Source: Enterococcaceae bacterium OF42-14pH9A (GTDB lineage Bacteria > Bacillota > Bacilli > Lactobacillales > Enterococcaceae). From it: 64,000 bases of DNA. Below, piece by piece: positions 1-9,716 of this stretch. The stretch's first letter is position 1; each line of letters starts with the position of its first letter. Below the pieces are notes generated by a model. That model did not search any database, was not told the origin of the DNA, and saw only the letters and a list, made by a program, of their open reading frames with translations. Position numbers and translations under genes: made by a program. The stretch lies in assembly GCA_027692465.1 (NCBI GenBank), contig JAQEYU010000002.1, positions 186,001-250,000 of the forward strand. The letters run 5' to 3'.

Positions 1-19
1 TGTCAGATAAAGATCAGCA

Positions 20-505
20 TCATTTTCGGGACTGCTCTTTCGGTTCTTCCACAACAACAATCTCAGTTTTCCCTTTGAAGATAAACAGCTTGCTGAAGAT
101 ATAGTTGGCGACTACTACCAACACCTGTGTAATCAGCTTCGCCCAGAAGTCCCCCATATGCAGCATATTCACTAAAAGCAGCATTGCACCCATGTCGATA
201 GCATAGGACAATAAACGATAAAAAATGAACTTTCCAAACTCGACAGCCAGCTCGCCTGCCGTTTCCGTCTTGGAATGGAAGACCCATAATTTGTTGGTGA
301 CAAAGGCGAATAGGACCGCCCCTATCCAGGCCAGCGTGTTGGAAGGCACCAGACTGAGATGAGCCAAGTCCTTTGCAAGAAAGAACACGACAAAGTTGAC
401 CACTGTCGTCAGACCGCCGAAGAACAGGTAGATAAAGACCTCCCATAGATGGCGTTTTTCCAGTTCGGTGCGGAATTGGTTGTAAAGTTTCAAAAAAAAC
501 CTCAT
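20..505 (-). CDS. GtrA-family membrane protein
   Basis: This 161-residue protein has four hydrophobic segments (about residues 23-45, 52-73, 92-112 and 118-140), the size and layout of GtrA-like proteins. GtrA proteins are thought to help move polyprenyl-linked sugars across the membrane for polymer glycosylation. It is the last gene visible in the left-running surface polymer locus and follows the GalE-like gene after about 32 bases. No dedicated GtrB-type partner is visible in the window, so the partner may lie beyond the left edge. The family is clear from topology; the specific substrate is not. Confidence 0.8.
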   Translation of the reverse strand: MRFFLKLYNQFRTELEKRHLWEVFIYLFFGGLTTVVNFVVFFLAKDLAHLSLVPSNTLAWIGAVLFAFVTNKLWVFHSKTETAGELAVEFGKFIFYRLLSYAIDMGAMLLLVNMLHMGDFWAKLITQVLVVVANYIFSKLFIFKGKTEIVVVEEPKEQSRK

Positions 506-537
506 TTACTCAGCCGTTTTTATTAGAGCAAAAAATC

Positions 538-1497
538 TCATTTTTTCAACACCGAATCCAAATACGTACGGATCCCGCTCGCCACCGTGTATTTCGGCGC
601 AAAACCTAATTCCACCAAACGACGATTATCTGCATAAGAATGAGGAATATCGCCTTCCCGTCCTGCTTGATAGACCACTGGAACTTCGGAGCCGATGATT
701 TTTCCATACAAATCGATCACAGTATTCAGCGAGGTCGCTTCACCGGTACCGACATTATAGACATTCCCCAAAGAATCGGCAGAACCTGCCACCAGCAACA
801 ACGCATCCACAACATCTTCCACGAAAATGAAGTCTCTGGTCTGTTCCCCATCCCCGAAGACCGTAAACTGCGACTCCTGCTGATCGAGCATCTTCTGGAA
901 GCGATCCGTCAAAATCGAAAGAACACCCGAGTATGGCGAATTTGGATTCTGATTTGGTCCGTACACATTGAAAAAGCGCACCGCACTTGTCGGCACATTA
1001 TAGAGTGAATAATGGTTAAGAACATAGCGTTCGGCAGCAAATTTATCAACTGCATACGGCGTCAACGGACGGATAACGGACTCTTCTTGTTTAGGGAGTG
1101 TCGGCTCGTCCCCATATACTGCCGCAGACGATGCAAACACCAACCGCTTCAAGCCGGACTGATGTTTACGGCAGAATTCAAGCAACTGCAGCACGCTCTC
1201 AAAGTTTACTTCATGGGTCTCTACCGGGCGCGCAACCGAATCTGCAACGCTGGCCACGGCTGCCAAGTGGAAAATATAGTCGAACTGGTTCTCTGAAAGG
1301 AGCTTCGCCATTACAGTCTGATCTGTCACCGAAGTTTCAATGAATTGGACATTGCGCTTGTCCATATCCACAATATTATCCAGGTTCCCCATAGAAAGAT
1401 CGTCGACGATCCAAATTTGATTGTTCAAGTCCCCCGCTAATCGGTTGACCAGAGTCGAACCGATAAACCCGGCGCCCCCTGTGATTAAATAATTCAT
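538..1497 (-). CDS. NAD-dependent sugar epimerase, GalE-like SDR
   Basis: This is an extended short-chain dehydrogenase of 319 residues. The Rossmann NAD site GGAGFIGS lies at residues 7-14. The catalytic Tyr148-x3-Lys152 pair is in YAVDK, and the SSAAVYGD block supplies the catalytic serine. It probably interconverts nucleotide sugars such as UDP-Glc/UDP-Gal or UDP-GlcNAc/UDP-GalNAc in the cytoplasm for the surface polymer. The ATG follows an AAAGGAG site. The gene sits between the GT4 and GtrA genes. Family assignment is firm; the exact sugar is inferred only from context. Confidence 0.88.
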   Translation of the reverse strand: MNYLITGGAGFIGSTLVNRLAGDLNNQIWIVDDLSMGNLDNIVDMDKRNVQFIETSVTDQTVMAKLLSENQFDYIFHLAAVASVADSVARPVETHEVNFESVLQLLEFCRKHQSGLKRLVFASSAAVYGDEPTLPKQEESVIRPLTPYAVDKFAAERYVLNHYSLYNVPTSAVRFFNVYGPNQNPNSPYSGVLSILTDRFQKMLDQQESQFTVFGDGEQTRDFIFVEDVVDALLLVAGSADSLGNVYNVGTGEATSLNTVIDLYGKIIGSEVPVVYQAGREGDIPHSYADNRRLVELGFAPKYTVASGIRTYLDSVLKK

Positions 1498-1521
1498 GAT
1501 TGCTCTCTCCTTTTTAGGCTG

Positions 1522-2649
1522 TCAAATTTCAGCCAGTAATTGCAGCCACTGTTGAACAATTTTTTCGGTCTCGAAGTCTTGTGCACGTTTTACCGACTGC
1601 TTTTGCCAAAATACTCGTTCCTCCGGCTGCTGGATCATGGCCAACAGTGTTTGTTGAAGACCGGATACATCCCCGACTTTGACCAGCTTGCCAAACTGGC
1701 CATTTCCTAAAATTTCTTTTCCGCCGCTATGATCAAAACTTATAATCGGCAATCCGAAAAACAGGGCTTCGATCAAAACCAGCGGCAGCCCTTCCGTCCT
1801 GGAGGTCGACAAAAATATGGAACTGTTAAAATAATGATTTGCCAAATCGACTCCTTGTAAAGAGCCGACAAAATCGATTCTTTGACCGAAATCCTGCTCA
1901 CGCAACAACGCTTGAAAGGATTCTACCTGATCTGGCCGTCCATGGCCTGCCACACGTACTTTCCAATCTTCCGGTAGAATCTGAGCAGCCTCCACCAAAT
2001 AATCCAACCCTTTAACTTCAATATTCAGGCGGGTTGTAAAGCTGATCACCCGCTCTTCCAAGCGAGAACGACGATTGTATTCGAGAACTACCGGATTGTA
2101 GATAACGGTCGAATGCTTGTTGATTTCCAGGTATTTTGCCTGATCTTGATGGGTTAGGCAGACGATAGCATCGGATAGCGCAAGACCCTTCTGGAAAGCA
2201 GTCGGATAATTCTTAGTCAGTTCACCAAAACTGTAATCGACTGCTTCATGCATCCATGAGATTATTTTAAGTTCAGGCTTTGTAAGTTTCAATGCTTCAG
2301 CGAATAAAACCGAACTTTCAAAAGAACTCAAAATCACCAACTCGATTTGTCTGGCTTCGATCTGCTCAAGCAAATTTTCGATTTCTTTTTTGTAATACTT
2401 TCCGGGAGTAAATTCTTTTTTTATAAAAAACTCGCTCCCTTTCCCGAATTTATCCCAAATTTTTCTTAACCCGGAATGATCAGCGCCAATGTACTGAAAA
2501 CGCTCTTCGGGGATATCAGAAAAGTTTGTCGTAAATTTGTAAGGAAAGAAAAATACTTCATGATGCTGTAAAAGCTCTTTACCTAAGTTGGCCGTAACGA
2601 TGTTTGAGCCGCCATATCCGTAAGAAGGACTCACAACCGCAATCTTCAT
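1522..2649 (-). CDS. GT4-family glycosyltransferase
   Basis: A 375-residue GT-B fold glycosyltransferase. The N-terminal lobe starts with a glycine-rich GYGGSN loop. The C-terminal lobe has TEGLPLVLIEALFFG, the E-x7-E nucleotide-sugar motif of GT4, followed by GLPIISFD. It should add a sugar to a lipid-linked repeat unit on the inner membrane face. Its ATG overlaps the stop of the upstream flippase gene (ATGA), so the two are probably translationally coupled. Donor and acceptor cannot be read from the sequence. Confidence 0.85.
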   Translation of the reverse strand: MKIAVVSPSYGYGGSNIVTANLGKELLQHHEVFFFPYKFTTNFSDIPEERFQYIGADHSGLRKIWDKFGKGSEFFIKKEFTPGKYYKKEIENLLEQIEARQIELVILSSFESSVLFAEALKLTKPELKIISWMHEAVDYSFGELTKNYPTAFQKGLALSDAIVCLTHQDQAKYLEINKHSTVIYNPVVLEYNRRSRLEERVISFTTRLNIEVKGLDYLVEAAQILPEDWKVRVAGHGRPDQVESFQALLREQDFGQRIDFVGSLQGVDLANHYFNSSIFLSTSRTEGLPLVLIEALFFGLPIISFDHSGGKEILGNGQFGKLVKVGDVSGLQQTLLAMIQQPEERVFWQKQSVKRAQDFETEKIVQQWLQLLAEI

Positions 2650-4190
2650 TTTTTCAGCACCCTCCCAAAAAGCTTCTTCAATACCGTGAGAACGTATTTG
2701 AATTCCATTCTTCTGAAATTCATGATTAGATAGCAGACCAGACTGATTACGCCCGAAAGAACAACTTTTAACAGAATTCTGATAAAGCCTTTTTCACCCA
2801 ATGAAAATAAATTAAGCAGTGAAACCGAGAGAAATGAAGCCACTATGATTTGAAGGGCATAGACGGCGATCAGTTTGATATAGTTGAAAACTGACAGCTC
2901 AAAAGCAAATTTATAGATCACATACGCCTCATACCAGATTACAAAGCCGGCTGTAGAAATGATCGTTCCTAAAATTACACCAGCAATCCCCATTTTAAAA
3001 ACAATCAATAGGATCAACGAGACGATCAGATTGATCCCGGCTTCGATTATCGGCTTTCTCCTCTGGTACCAATACAGCCCATAGGAGTCGATAAAAACAA
3101 AACTGGTATTTCGGTAAACTTGGACAGCGTAATTGATAACGACTAGTATAGAGGCCCACTCGCTTATCACGAAACTGTCTCCGAGCCACCAAACGATGAA
3201 ATCATTCAGTACATTGAACAAAATAACCGTAGAAAAGAAAATCAGCGTATGATTGACAAAAAGGTGTTTCTTGAACAGCTCATAGCCTTTTGACCGCTCA
3301 TTTGTCGCAGCATAATTCCCGATACTGGAAGTGATCGAGTTTGTCACCTGTTTACACAAATTTTGAACAGCATTTACGATCAATGTATAGTTGGAATAAA
3401 GCCCGACAGCTGACAGACTTACAAAAGTTGAAATCAAGATATTGTCTGTCCCCATCACTAAGACTCCACCAATCTTGGAGGAAACATTACCGATGACGTT
3501 TTTTTTGATTTCCCCGACTGTTTCCTGATCCAAAGTCTCATGATGATCAGACTTCAAATAGGGGTATTCTTTATCAGTTATCCTTGAAATGCTGACGTTC
3601 CCCAAAAAAGTAAAGAAGATCTGAATCACTAAATACAAGACATAATTCGGACTGAGGTATAAGAATACAACTTGAAAAATATTCGTGACGATTAAAAAGA
3701 CGAAATCGTTAACAGTCGTCACATAGGTTCGCTGATCGGCAATCAGCAGCGAGCGTTTGTAGGTGAAAAAATAGCTGACCACCGAATTACCCAGGAAAAG
3801 AAGATAGATGACATAGATCGTTGACATTTCCAAATCGGAATTGATCATGTATTTCAAAAAAGGGATCAAGCCTAATCCAATGACCCCCACCAGAATCCCG
3901 ATATAATTGTAGGCTTTTTTGTATAGCTGCATCAGCGCTCTTATTTTTGGCTGGTCATCGAGTGCTAACGGTTTATACATCGAGTAAACGATTGAAGAAC
4001 CGATACCCAGTTCCGCCATCGAAAGTAGACTCAAAATATTGGTAAAAAGACCGTTCAATCCCAGAAATTCTTTACCCAAGAAGTGGATAAAGATGGTCCG
4101 GATCACAAACTGCAAAACAAGCCGTAACATATAGATCACTGAAGAAATAGAAGAATTCAGGAGGGAATAGTGTAATCTGTCTTTTTTCAA
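2646..4190 (-). CDS. Polysaccharide flippase, Wzx/MVF-type
   Basis: A 514-residue polytopic protein with about 12-14 membrane helices, starting with a short basic tail and an RLVLQFVIRTIF helix typical of polysaccharide-transport (PST/MVF) flippases. It should move undecaprenyl-linked repeat units to the outer face for a Wzy-type polymerase. Translation appears to begin at TTG, with AAGGAG ten bases upstream. About 170 bases separate it from the LicD gene upstream. Assignment rests on topology and neighbours (WbaP-type transferase, polymerase). Confidence 0.85.
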   Translation of the reverse strand: MKKDRLHYSLLNSSISSVIYMLRLVLQFVIRTIFIHFLGKEFLGLNGLFTNILSLLSMAELGIGSSIVYSMYKPLALDDQPKIRALMQLYKKAYNYIGILVGVIGLGLIPFLKYMINSDLEMSTIYVIYLLFLGNSVVSYFFTYKRSLLIADQRTYVTTVNDFVFLIVTNIFQVVFLYLSPNYVLYLVIQIFFTFLGNVSISRITDKEYPYLKSDHHETLDQETVGEIKKNVIGNVSSKIGGVLVMGTDNILISTFVSLSAVGLYSNYTLIVNAVQNLCKQVTNSITSSIGNYAATNERSKGYELFKKHLFVNHTLIFFSTVILFNVLNDFIVWWLGDSFVISEWASILVVINYAVQVYRNTSFVFIDSYGLYWYQRRKPIIEAGINLIVSLILLIVFKMGIAGVILGTIISTAGFVIWYEAYVIYKFAFELSVFNYIKLIAVYALQIIVASFLSVSLLNLFSLGEKGFIRILLKVVLSGVISLVCYLIMNFRRMEFKYVLTVLKKLFGRVLKK

Positions 4191-4360
4191 ATTCGAATAA
4201 GCTCCTTCAAATAGTCTTGTTCTTTAAGACGCAAGCGAAACCCTAACGATAGCTATTCAGGTTCTTTTCACTGTAAGCTGACTTGCACATGAATCAGGGA
4301 AGTCGTACTTTGTTTTTTTACTACAAAATTGAGAATCCTGTTGAAGCTTCCAGACAAACA

Positions 4361-5191
4361 CTACTCATCGATGGTATAAAAATCATACGGATGATGCGTA
4401 ATTCGTTCATTTTCCGGCGGCATCGTCATATAATCATCATAACGCAAGGTCAGAAAATCTCTTCTGGCCTTGATTGCCATCACTTGGTGCCCTTCAAATT
4501 CAACATCTTCATACTCAGTAAACCATTCAATAGGGAAAACACCCCAGTTAATATGGATCCACTCCAGATAACCGCACGTCTTCGTTGCTCCAAAAGCAAT
4601 CTTCTGCGCTTCTTGTTGATAAAGATCCCGCCAGTAGCGATCATCGCCTGTCTTCAATAAGCGACGATGTTGAGGATATCTGACCACCAGTTTCAATAAT
4701 GCTTTATAAGCTGAATAGCTTCGCGCATAACAATGATCCAAAGTATCCATCAGATTAAGGCGGTACTGCTCCGTAACCTGTCGCAATTTTTGTTGGGAAG
4801 TTTTGTCATCGGGAATTCCGTCGATGGGGAAAATATCTACAAAAACACCCAGATCCGGATCTTCTCCGCCAAAATACTGTTTCGTTTTTGCGACTGTTTT
4901 CGGATCAACCAGTTTTGCAAAGGGATAGCGGAAATGCTCACGAGTCTCAAAAGACAGCAAGCGATAGGTTGGATCGTCTTTCAAAATGGCCATCAGTTTC
5001 TCATAGTCCGGTCGGATCATGACGATGTCGATATCGTCATCCCAGGGAATAAATCCTTGATGGCGCTCGACACCGATCAGACTGCCATAGAAAATCGTAT
5101 AGTGCAGGTTTTCTTTGCGACAAACTTTATCAATATACAGTAGAATGTCCACTGCTCGTTTTTGTACTTCTGTCAGGGATAACTGTTTCAT
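4361..5191 (-). CDS. LicD-family phosphotransferase
   Basis: A 276-residue LicD/fukutin-type protein. The family hallmark WDDDIDI follows GFIP at residues 50-56, after the FYGSLIG block. LicD enzymes transfer phosphocholine or other phospho-alcohols from CDP-activated donors onto surface glycans. A TarI-like cytidylyltransferase is encoded in the same block, so the donor here may be a CDP-alditol rather than CDP-choline (inference). The ATG overlaps the end of the upstream polymerase frame by four bases or so, and the carboxyl end is complete. A second LicD lies at 12745-13608. Confidence 0.85.
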   Translation of the reverse strand: MKQLSLTEVQKRAVDILLYIDKVCRKENLHYTIFYGSLIGVERHQGFIPWDDDIDIVMIRPDYEKLMAILKDDPTYRLLSFETREHFRYPFAKLVDPKTVAKTKQYFGGEDPDLGVFVDIFPIDGIPDDKTSQQKLRQVTEQYRLNLMDTLDHCYARSYSAYKALLKLVVRYPQHRRLLKTGDDRYWRDLYQQEAQKIAFGATKTCGYLEWIHINWGVFPIEWFTEYEDVEFEGHQVMAIKARRDFLTLRYDDYMTMPPENERITHHPYDFYTIDE

Positions 5192-6585
5192 TTTTTTGCA
5201 CCTTCACTCTGCAGTGTCTCTTGCTTCAACTTTCCTAAAAAGACCCAAAACAAAATTGCAGAACTGGTAGCCATCAAGAACAGTTCATTATGGAACATGC
5301 CGGAGACTGCTAGGACTCCGCAAGAAATCAAGTATGGCAGGAAATTTCCAATCATCAGCGGGCTCTTGAAGGCGTAGATCAGTGCCTCAACGACCATTTT
5401 TAGAATAAATACTGCCATGATCAAGGTACCGACAATTCCGGTAGACACCAATAGATAGACATAGGCATTATGAACAGCCAGCTTGGTTTTTGCTAAATAG
5501 GTATTCGGCAGGTGATTGATAGCATATTGGTGAAGTGATTTGGATGGCACACCAAACAGTGGCTCCTGTTTGAAAATTTCCAGAGCACTCTTCCATAAAG
5601 TAAAGCGCAAATTGGAAACATCGCCGTTAGAAGCGATATCCTCACGGGTAAGATCAATATCATCCTCGCCGCTCCCCTGAATTTCGTCCTGTGAGTCATT
5701 TGCGTTGTTGTCTTGCACAACAGCAATCGCAGGTAGTTGTGGGTACAGCCATTTACAGCCACTTACGGCTAAGAAACCAAGGGATCCCAGCAAGCCACCA
5801 ATCACTAAGCCGATCCCAATCTTTTTGATCACTTGATCGCCGAAAAGATGATAAGCGTAGAAGAAGCCTCCCACTCCACAGGCAAAAAGCAGCGTGATTA
5901 AGCCATTTCGTGAGCCTGATAAAGCAATATAAGAAATCTGAACAAAAACATTGAAGATCAAGAATGTTTTCATTCCCCAATGAAGCTTTCGTTGCATCAA
6001 ATAATATAGCGAAAAAACAATAACGATAACAGCCATGACCGACGCGTAATTAGGATCCGTATACGCCCCAAAAAGCCGATTTTCAACAAATCCGATTCGC
6101 AAAGGATTGGTTTTTTGCGTCAATACAATCCGATAATTGAAGCGGGTGAAAAACATGAGCAGCGAAGCAAAGGACATCAGAAAGCCAAAGCTGATCAAGA
6201 TCCCTTGAAACACATCAAAAAACTTCTCAGATATTCTGCGGGTCTTGATGGCTGAGAAAAACAAAAGCAGAAAAACAGCCTGCCAGGCAAGCACCTTGAT
6301 ATTGCCCAGAGGACTCAAGTTGATGTTAAGCACGATACTGATCGAAAACGAAATCAGAAAAGCTACTAATAAAAAGTCGTAATCAAATTTTCGTTTTTTC
6401 ATCAGGATCCCTAAAAAATCCCACGCCAACAACAGGCCCCCGATGAGCCCAGCTGCTCCGAACAGAACCGAGTCGATTTTTGACGGCAGTAAACTCCAAG
6501 CACCAATTGTTCTAACTAAAAAAAGGGCGTATACAATAACTATATAATTACCGATCAAATCCAATTGTCCATCTTTATTCTTCAC
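5188..6585 (-). CDS. O-antigen polymerase/ligase-like membrane protein (Wzy-like)
   Basis: A 465-residue protein with about 10-12 membrane helices and one large extracytoplasmic loop in the second half (roughly residues 285-360, rich in Asp and Asn), the layout of Wzy/WaaL proteins. The loop is followed by an H-x-A-Y (VHNAYVY) segment often seen in this superfamily. It probably polymerises repeat units delivered by the flippase. The start is GTG, with GAGGAA upstream. Wzy and WaaL cannot be told apart by sequence alone, but the adjacent flippase and initiating transferase favour polymerase. Confidence 0.78.
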   Translation of the reverse strand: MKNKDGQLDLIGNYIVIVYALFLVRTIGAWSLLPSKIDSVLFGAAGLIGGLLLAWDFLGILMKKRKFDYDFLLVAFLISFSISIVLNINLSPLGNIKVLAWQAVFLLLFFSAIKTRRISEKFFDVFQGILISFGFLMSFASLLMFFTRFNYRIVLTQKTNPLRIGFVENRLFGAYTDPNYASVMAVIVIVFSLYYLMQRKLHWGMKTFLIFNVFVQISYIALSGSRNGLITLLFACGVGGFFYAYHLFGDQVIKKIGIGLVIGGLLGSLGFLAVSGCKWLYPQLPAIAVVQDNNANDSQDEIQGSGEDDIDLTREDIASNGDVSNLRFTLWKSALEIFKQEPLFGVPSKSLHQYAINHLPNTYLAKTKLAVHNAYVYLLVSTGIVGTLIMAVFILKMVVEALIYAFKSPLMIGNFLPYLISCGVLAVSGMFHNELFLMATSSAILFWVFLGKLKQETLQSEGAKK

Positions 6586-6603
6586 ACTTGTTTCCTCATT
6601 TCG

Positions 6604-7572
6604 TCAATTTGAGTATTGATTTCGCTGCGCCGATACGAATTTTCGATACAACGGAACACTGATCATCAGTGCGCACATCGCAATTTTACGATTTCTTGTA
6701 AACACATCATTTTTTAAGATAAATCGGAAATTTTTCCGTAAAAAGCGAATCAACTCATGTCCGCGATTATAGTTCTTCAATTCTCCTGAGAGCAGCAGCT
6801 TATCTAAAACCAGGAAATTCGCAAAACAAACCCGTTGGTGGGCAGCCTCTTCAATGGCTGATCCCCTGCCTTTAAGCTTGGTCTCATTTTGTTCCCAGGC
6901 ATCAACAAATTCAAACTGCTTCTCTGAAAAAGTCTCTGTATTGATACTGCCCAGGCGATGATAATAGTAGTACTTTTGTTCAGAATTGATTGCAACTTTT
7001 TGGCATTGATCTAAAAGGTCGACAATGATATAAGAATCCTCGTGGTATTTTCCTTCCGGGTAACGAATCCTGTTAAACAGCTCCCGCTTGTACAGCTTGT
7101 TGACTGCATGCACAGAAATAATATTTCCCTGCAAGATCACAAGCAGCGCTTCAGCGGCAGAAGTTGTTTTTTTGATGACAGGCTTTTGAATCGGCTCTTT
7201 TCCTTCATAAACATCGTAGATCCCGCAAATCGCCAAATCAGCCTGTTCACGAGTAATGTCCTCATACAAAAGCTGATACATATCGGGGGCAATATAATCG
7301 TCGCTGTCTACGAAACCGAGATAACGCCCCTTTGCCACCTCGATACCGGCATTGCGGGCACTGCTCAAGCCGCCGTTTTCCTTATGGATCACTTTAACCC
7401 GGGGATCTTTTGCGGCATACTCGTCACAAATCACACCTGAACGATCAGGCGAGCCGTCGTCCACCAAAATCACCTCGATATCGGTAAAGGTCTGGGCGAG
7501 AATCGAATCAACACACTTCTCTAAATATTCTTCAACTTTATAAACAGGGACAATAATACTGATTTCACACAT
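6604..7572 (-). CDS. GT2-family glycosyltransferase
   Basis: A 322-residue GT-A enzyme. SIIVPVYKVEEYL opens the fold, VDDGSPD binds the nucleotide, NGGLSSARNAG lies before the FVDSDDY metal-binding motif, and a basic C-terminal part follows. This is the classic layout of capsule and EPS GT2 enzymes. It should add one sugar to the lipid-linked repeat unit. The ATG overlaps the end of the upstream SDR gene by eight bases, which points to coupling. Sugar specificity is unknown. Confidence 0.87.
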   Translation of the reverse strand: MCEISIIVPVYKVEEYLEKCVDSILAQTFTDIEVILVDDGSPDRSGVICDEYAAKDPRVKVIHKENGGLSSARNAGIEVAKGRYLGFVDSDDYIAPDMYQLLYEDITREQADLAICGIYDVYEGKEPIQKPVIKKTTSAAEALLVILQGNIISVHAVNKLYKRELFNRIRYPEGKYHEDSYIIVDLLDQCQKVAINSEQKYYYYHRLGSINTETFSEKQFEFVDAWEQNETKLKGRGSAIEEAAHQRVCFANFLVLDKLLLSGELKNYNRGHELIRFLRKNFRFILKNDVFTRNRKIAMCALMISVPLYRKFVSAQRNQYSN

Positions 7573-8626
7573 TCAACAGTTCATCCTTCACGATTTTTAC
7601 CGTATGCATCAAGGCACTCTCCAAATCAAAAATCGGTGCATACCCGGTTTTCCGAAGCTTATCAATGCTCAACAACGCTTTACCCGCTTTCGAAAAACCC
7701 TTTTGTTCCAGTTCATCCGGCAGTTGAAACACAACCTTGCCGTCTCCAGCCGCTGCAAGTTTGGCCGCCAGATCCTTCAAACGCAAGTCATACGCACTGC
7801 CGCCTGCAACATTATACGCTTCTCCGGAGCTCCCGTTGGTCAATAAATGGAGCAGCGCCAGCACAGCATCTCCCACATAGATATAAGAGAAATGCTGCGT
7901 ACCTTCACTCTTCAAAACGATGTCTTCATTGCGGGCTGCGTTGAGAATAAATTGGGAGGAAGCTTTCGTGTCACTCAAAAGCATAGTCGGTCCGAATACC
8001 CGACTCAATCGTGGAATCACGATATCGACTCCATATTTGGAAATGTAGGCTTGACAAAGAGACTCGCTAACCCGCTTGCCCTCCGGATAGCCAGCCCTCA
8101 ACGTATTACAGTCGATATAGCCGCAATAAGCTTCATCGAAAGCCTCGACATCCCCGCGGTTTTCTCCGTAAATCTCCACCGTTGACAAAAGCAACGTCCG
8201 CTCTGCCTGGGTAGCCGCCGCTTGTTTCAAAACCTGTTCGGTACCCAGCAGATTGGTCATGATGGTCCCAATCGGATCGGTAGCATATGCTTGAGGATGG
8301 GTGTTGCTTGCACCGTGGATCAGATAGTCGATCTTCAGTTCGTTAGAAAGAGGTTCAGTGACGTCTCCTTCAACGATCTGAAACTCTTTTGCTGTCAAAT
8401 AGTCGGAAAACCGCTGCTCCAGCCGATCACGATTACGCCCCATGGCATAGACTGAGACTGCGGTTCGGTGTTGGCGATTTGCCAGCATGATGGCATCAAT
8501 CAAAAAAGAACCAATCATGCCTGAAGCCCCAATCATCAGCAGTGATTTTCCGGACAGTTTCTTCCAGTCAGGATAGTTTTCGACAACTTTTTGTAAATCC
8601 TCTTGATACAGTGCATGATGCAACAT
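7565..8626 (-). CDS. NAD-dependent epimerase/dehydratase (extended SDR)
   Basis: A 353-residue extended SDR with GASGMIGS at residues 33-40 and the catalytic Tyr180-x3-Lys184 in YPEGK. The gene starts ten bases after the TarI-like cytidylyltransferase. In many surface loci a TarI/IspD-like enzyme is paired with a reductase or SDR to make a CDP-activated alditol or sugar, and this gene occupies that place instead of a TarJ-type alcohol dehydrogenase. Whether it acts on a CDP-linked or a UDP-linked substrate is unknown. An AGGAGA site precedes the ATG. Confidence 0.8.
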   Translation of the reverse strand: MLHHALYQEDLQKVVENYPDWKKLSGKSLLMIGASGMIGSFLIDAIMLANRQHRTAVSVYAMGRNRDRLEQRFSDYLTAKEFQIVEGDVTEPLSNELKIDYLIHGASNTHPQAYATDPIGTIMTNLLGTEQVLKQAAATQAERTLLLSTVEIYGENRGDVEAFDEAYCGYIDCNTLRAGYPEGKRVSESLCQAYISKYGVDIVIPRLSRVFGPTMLLSDTKASSQFILNAARNEDIVLKSEGTQHFSYIYVGDAVLALLHLLTNGSSGEAYNVAGGSAYDLRLKDLAAKLAAAGDGKVVFQLPDELEQKGFSKAGKALLSIDKLRKTGYAPIFDLESALMHTVKIVKDELLNV

Positions 8627-8636
8627 GTTGATTCTC

Positions 8637-9338
8637 CTAATCCTTCATTTTCAAATAAGCTTTGAACAATTCCAAATCATCGGTGGTCGTCAGCTTGATA
8701 TTTTTATCTGAACCGGCAGCAAAATACAGCGTCTCTCCCAGGTCTACCATCATGGTATTTGTATAGGAAGAATCCGTCATCCCGATATTTTCGGCCAATG
8801 CCCGATCATAGGCTGCCAAAAGCTTATCATAAGTATAAGCCTGCGGTGTGGACACCCGGCGTAACGTATTGCGATCGACATATTGATTGGTGGTTTCATC
8901 TGTCGTCTTGATAAAAATCTGCTCATTGTAGGGCAGAGAGGTCACTGCATTGCCGTGTTCTTTACATTTCACGATGACATCAGAAAGTACCAACTCATCA
9001 ACCAATGGGCGGATCCCATCATGAATGATGATTGTATCCTCAGGCGAACTGTGTTCTTTCAAAAACTGAACTCCGTTATTGATCGATTCCTGACCGATGC
9101 GGCCACCTTGAATGATCCACTGAACTTTGGAGAGCTTGAACTCTTTGACATAGGCCCAGAGCGTGTCTTCCCATCCCTCTTTACAAACCACCAGAATCCG
9201 ATCAATCTGGGGATGATTTTGAAATGATTCCAAGGTATAGATAATGATCGGTTTGCCTTCCACAATGATGAATTGCTTGGGAATATCCTGGCCCATTCGT
9301 TTTCCGACGCCGCCTGCGATGATTATTGCTGTGATCAT
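8637..9338 (-). CDS. tarI: TarI/IspD-type cytidylyltransferase
   Basis: A 233-residue nucleotidyltransferase of the IspD/TarI family. The CTP-binding loop IIAGGVGKRMG is at residues 6-16, IIHDGIRPLV in the middle, and TTDDLELF near the end. TarI makes CDP-ribitol from ribitol-5-phosphate; IspD makes CDP-methylerythritol. The surface-polymer setting with two LicD genes and an SDR favours activation of a polyol phosphate. The ATG follows AGGAGG with ten bases of spacing. The symbol is a family-level assignment; the true substrate could be another alditol phosphate. Confidence 0.75.
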   Translation of the reverse strand: MITAIIIAGGVGKRMGQDIPKQFIIVEGKPIIIYTLESFQNHPQIDRILVVCKEGWEDTLWAYVKEFKLSKVQWIIQGGRIGQESINNGVQFLKEHSSPEDTIIIHDGIRPLVDELVLSDVIVKCKEHGNAVTSLPYNEQIFIKTTDETTNQYVDRNTLRRVSTPQAYTYDKLLAAYDRALAENIGMTDSSYTNTMMVDLGETLYFAAGSDKNIKLTTTDDLELFKAYLKMKD

Positions 9339-9615
9339 GGTCTTGGTACCCTCCTGTTTGGCATGCTATTTTGTCTTTCTCAACTTATCTAAGGTACGTC
9401 CGAAAACACCGGCGAGTTCCAACTATTGCCAAACTGCGCAATTATCCAATCTGGAATCAACAATTATTCCAATGATTACAATGAAAAAATCTGGATAGTC
9501 AGTCACTGTCATTTTCAGGTACACCTTTGACGCTGTTAATCTTCATCATTCTCTCACAAGCGCTCTATTTTTTCAACGTTCATCAGGTCTTGTTTGTTTT
9601 TTAAGATAAAAATTA

Positions 9616-9660
9616 ATCACTTTGGAGATGCCCATTCGGCTATCCCCAAAGTGACTTTTT
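9616..9660. terminator. Hairpin after the LtaS-like gene
   Basis: An inverted repeat with arms ATCACTTTGG and CCAAAGTGA surrounds a GC-containing loop, with a T-run on the plus side and a weaker T-rich tail on the minus side. It lies just past the end of the minus-strand LtaS-like gene (stop at 9717). The rest of the 378-base gap 9339-9716 shows no gene; a promoter for tarI must lie there, but I could not place one convincingly. Confidence 0.7.
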
Positions 9661-9716
9661 TGCGTATGATACGAATGTGTATCCAAAAACGCTATTGTCA
9701 GCTATTTCGGTTCTTC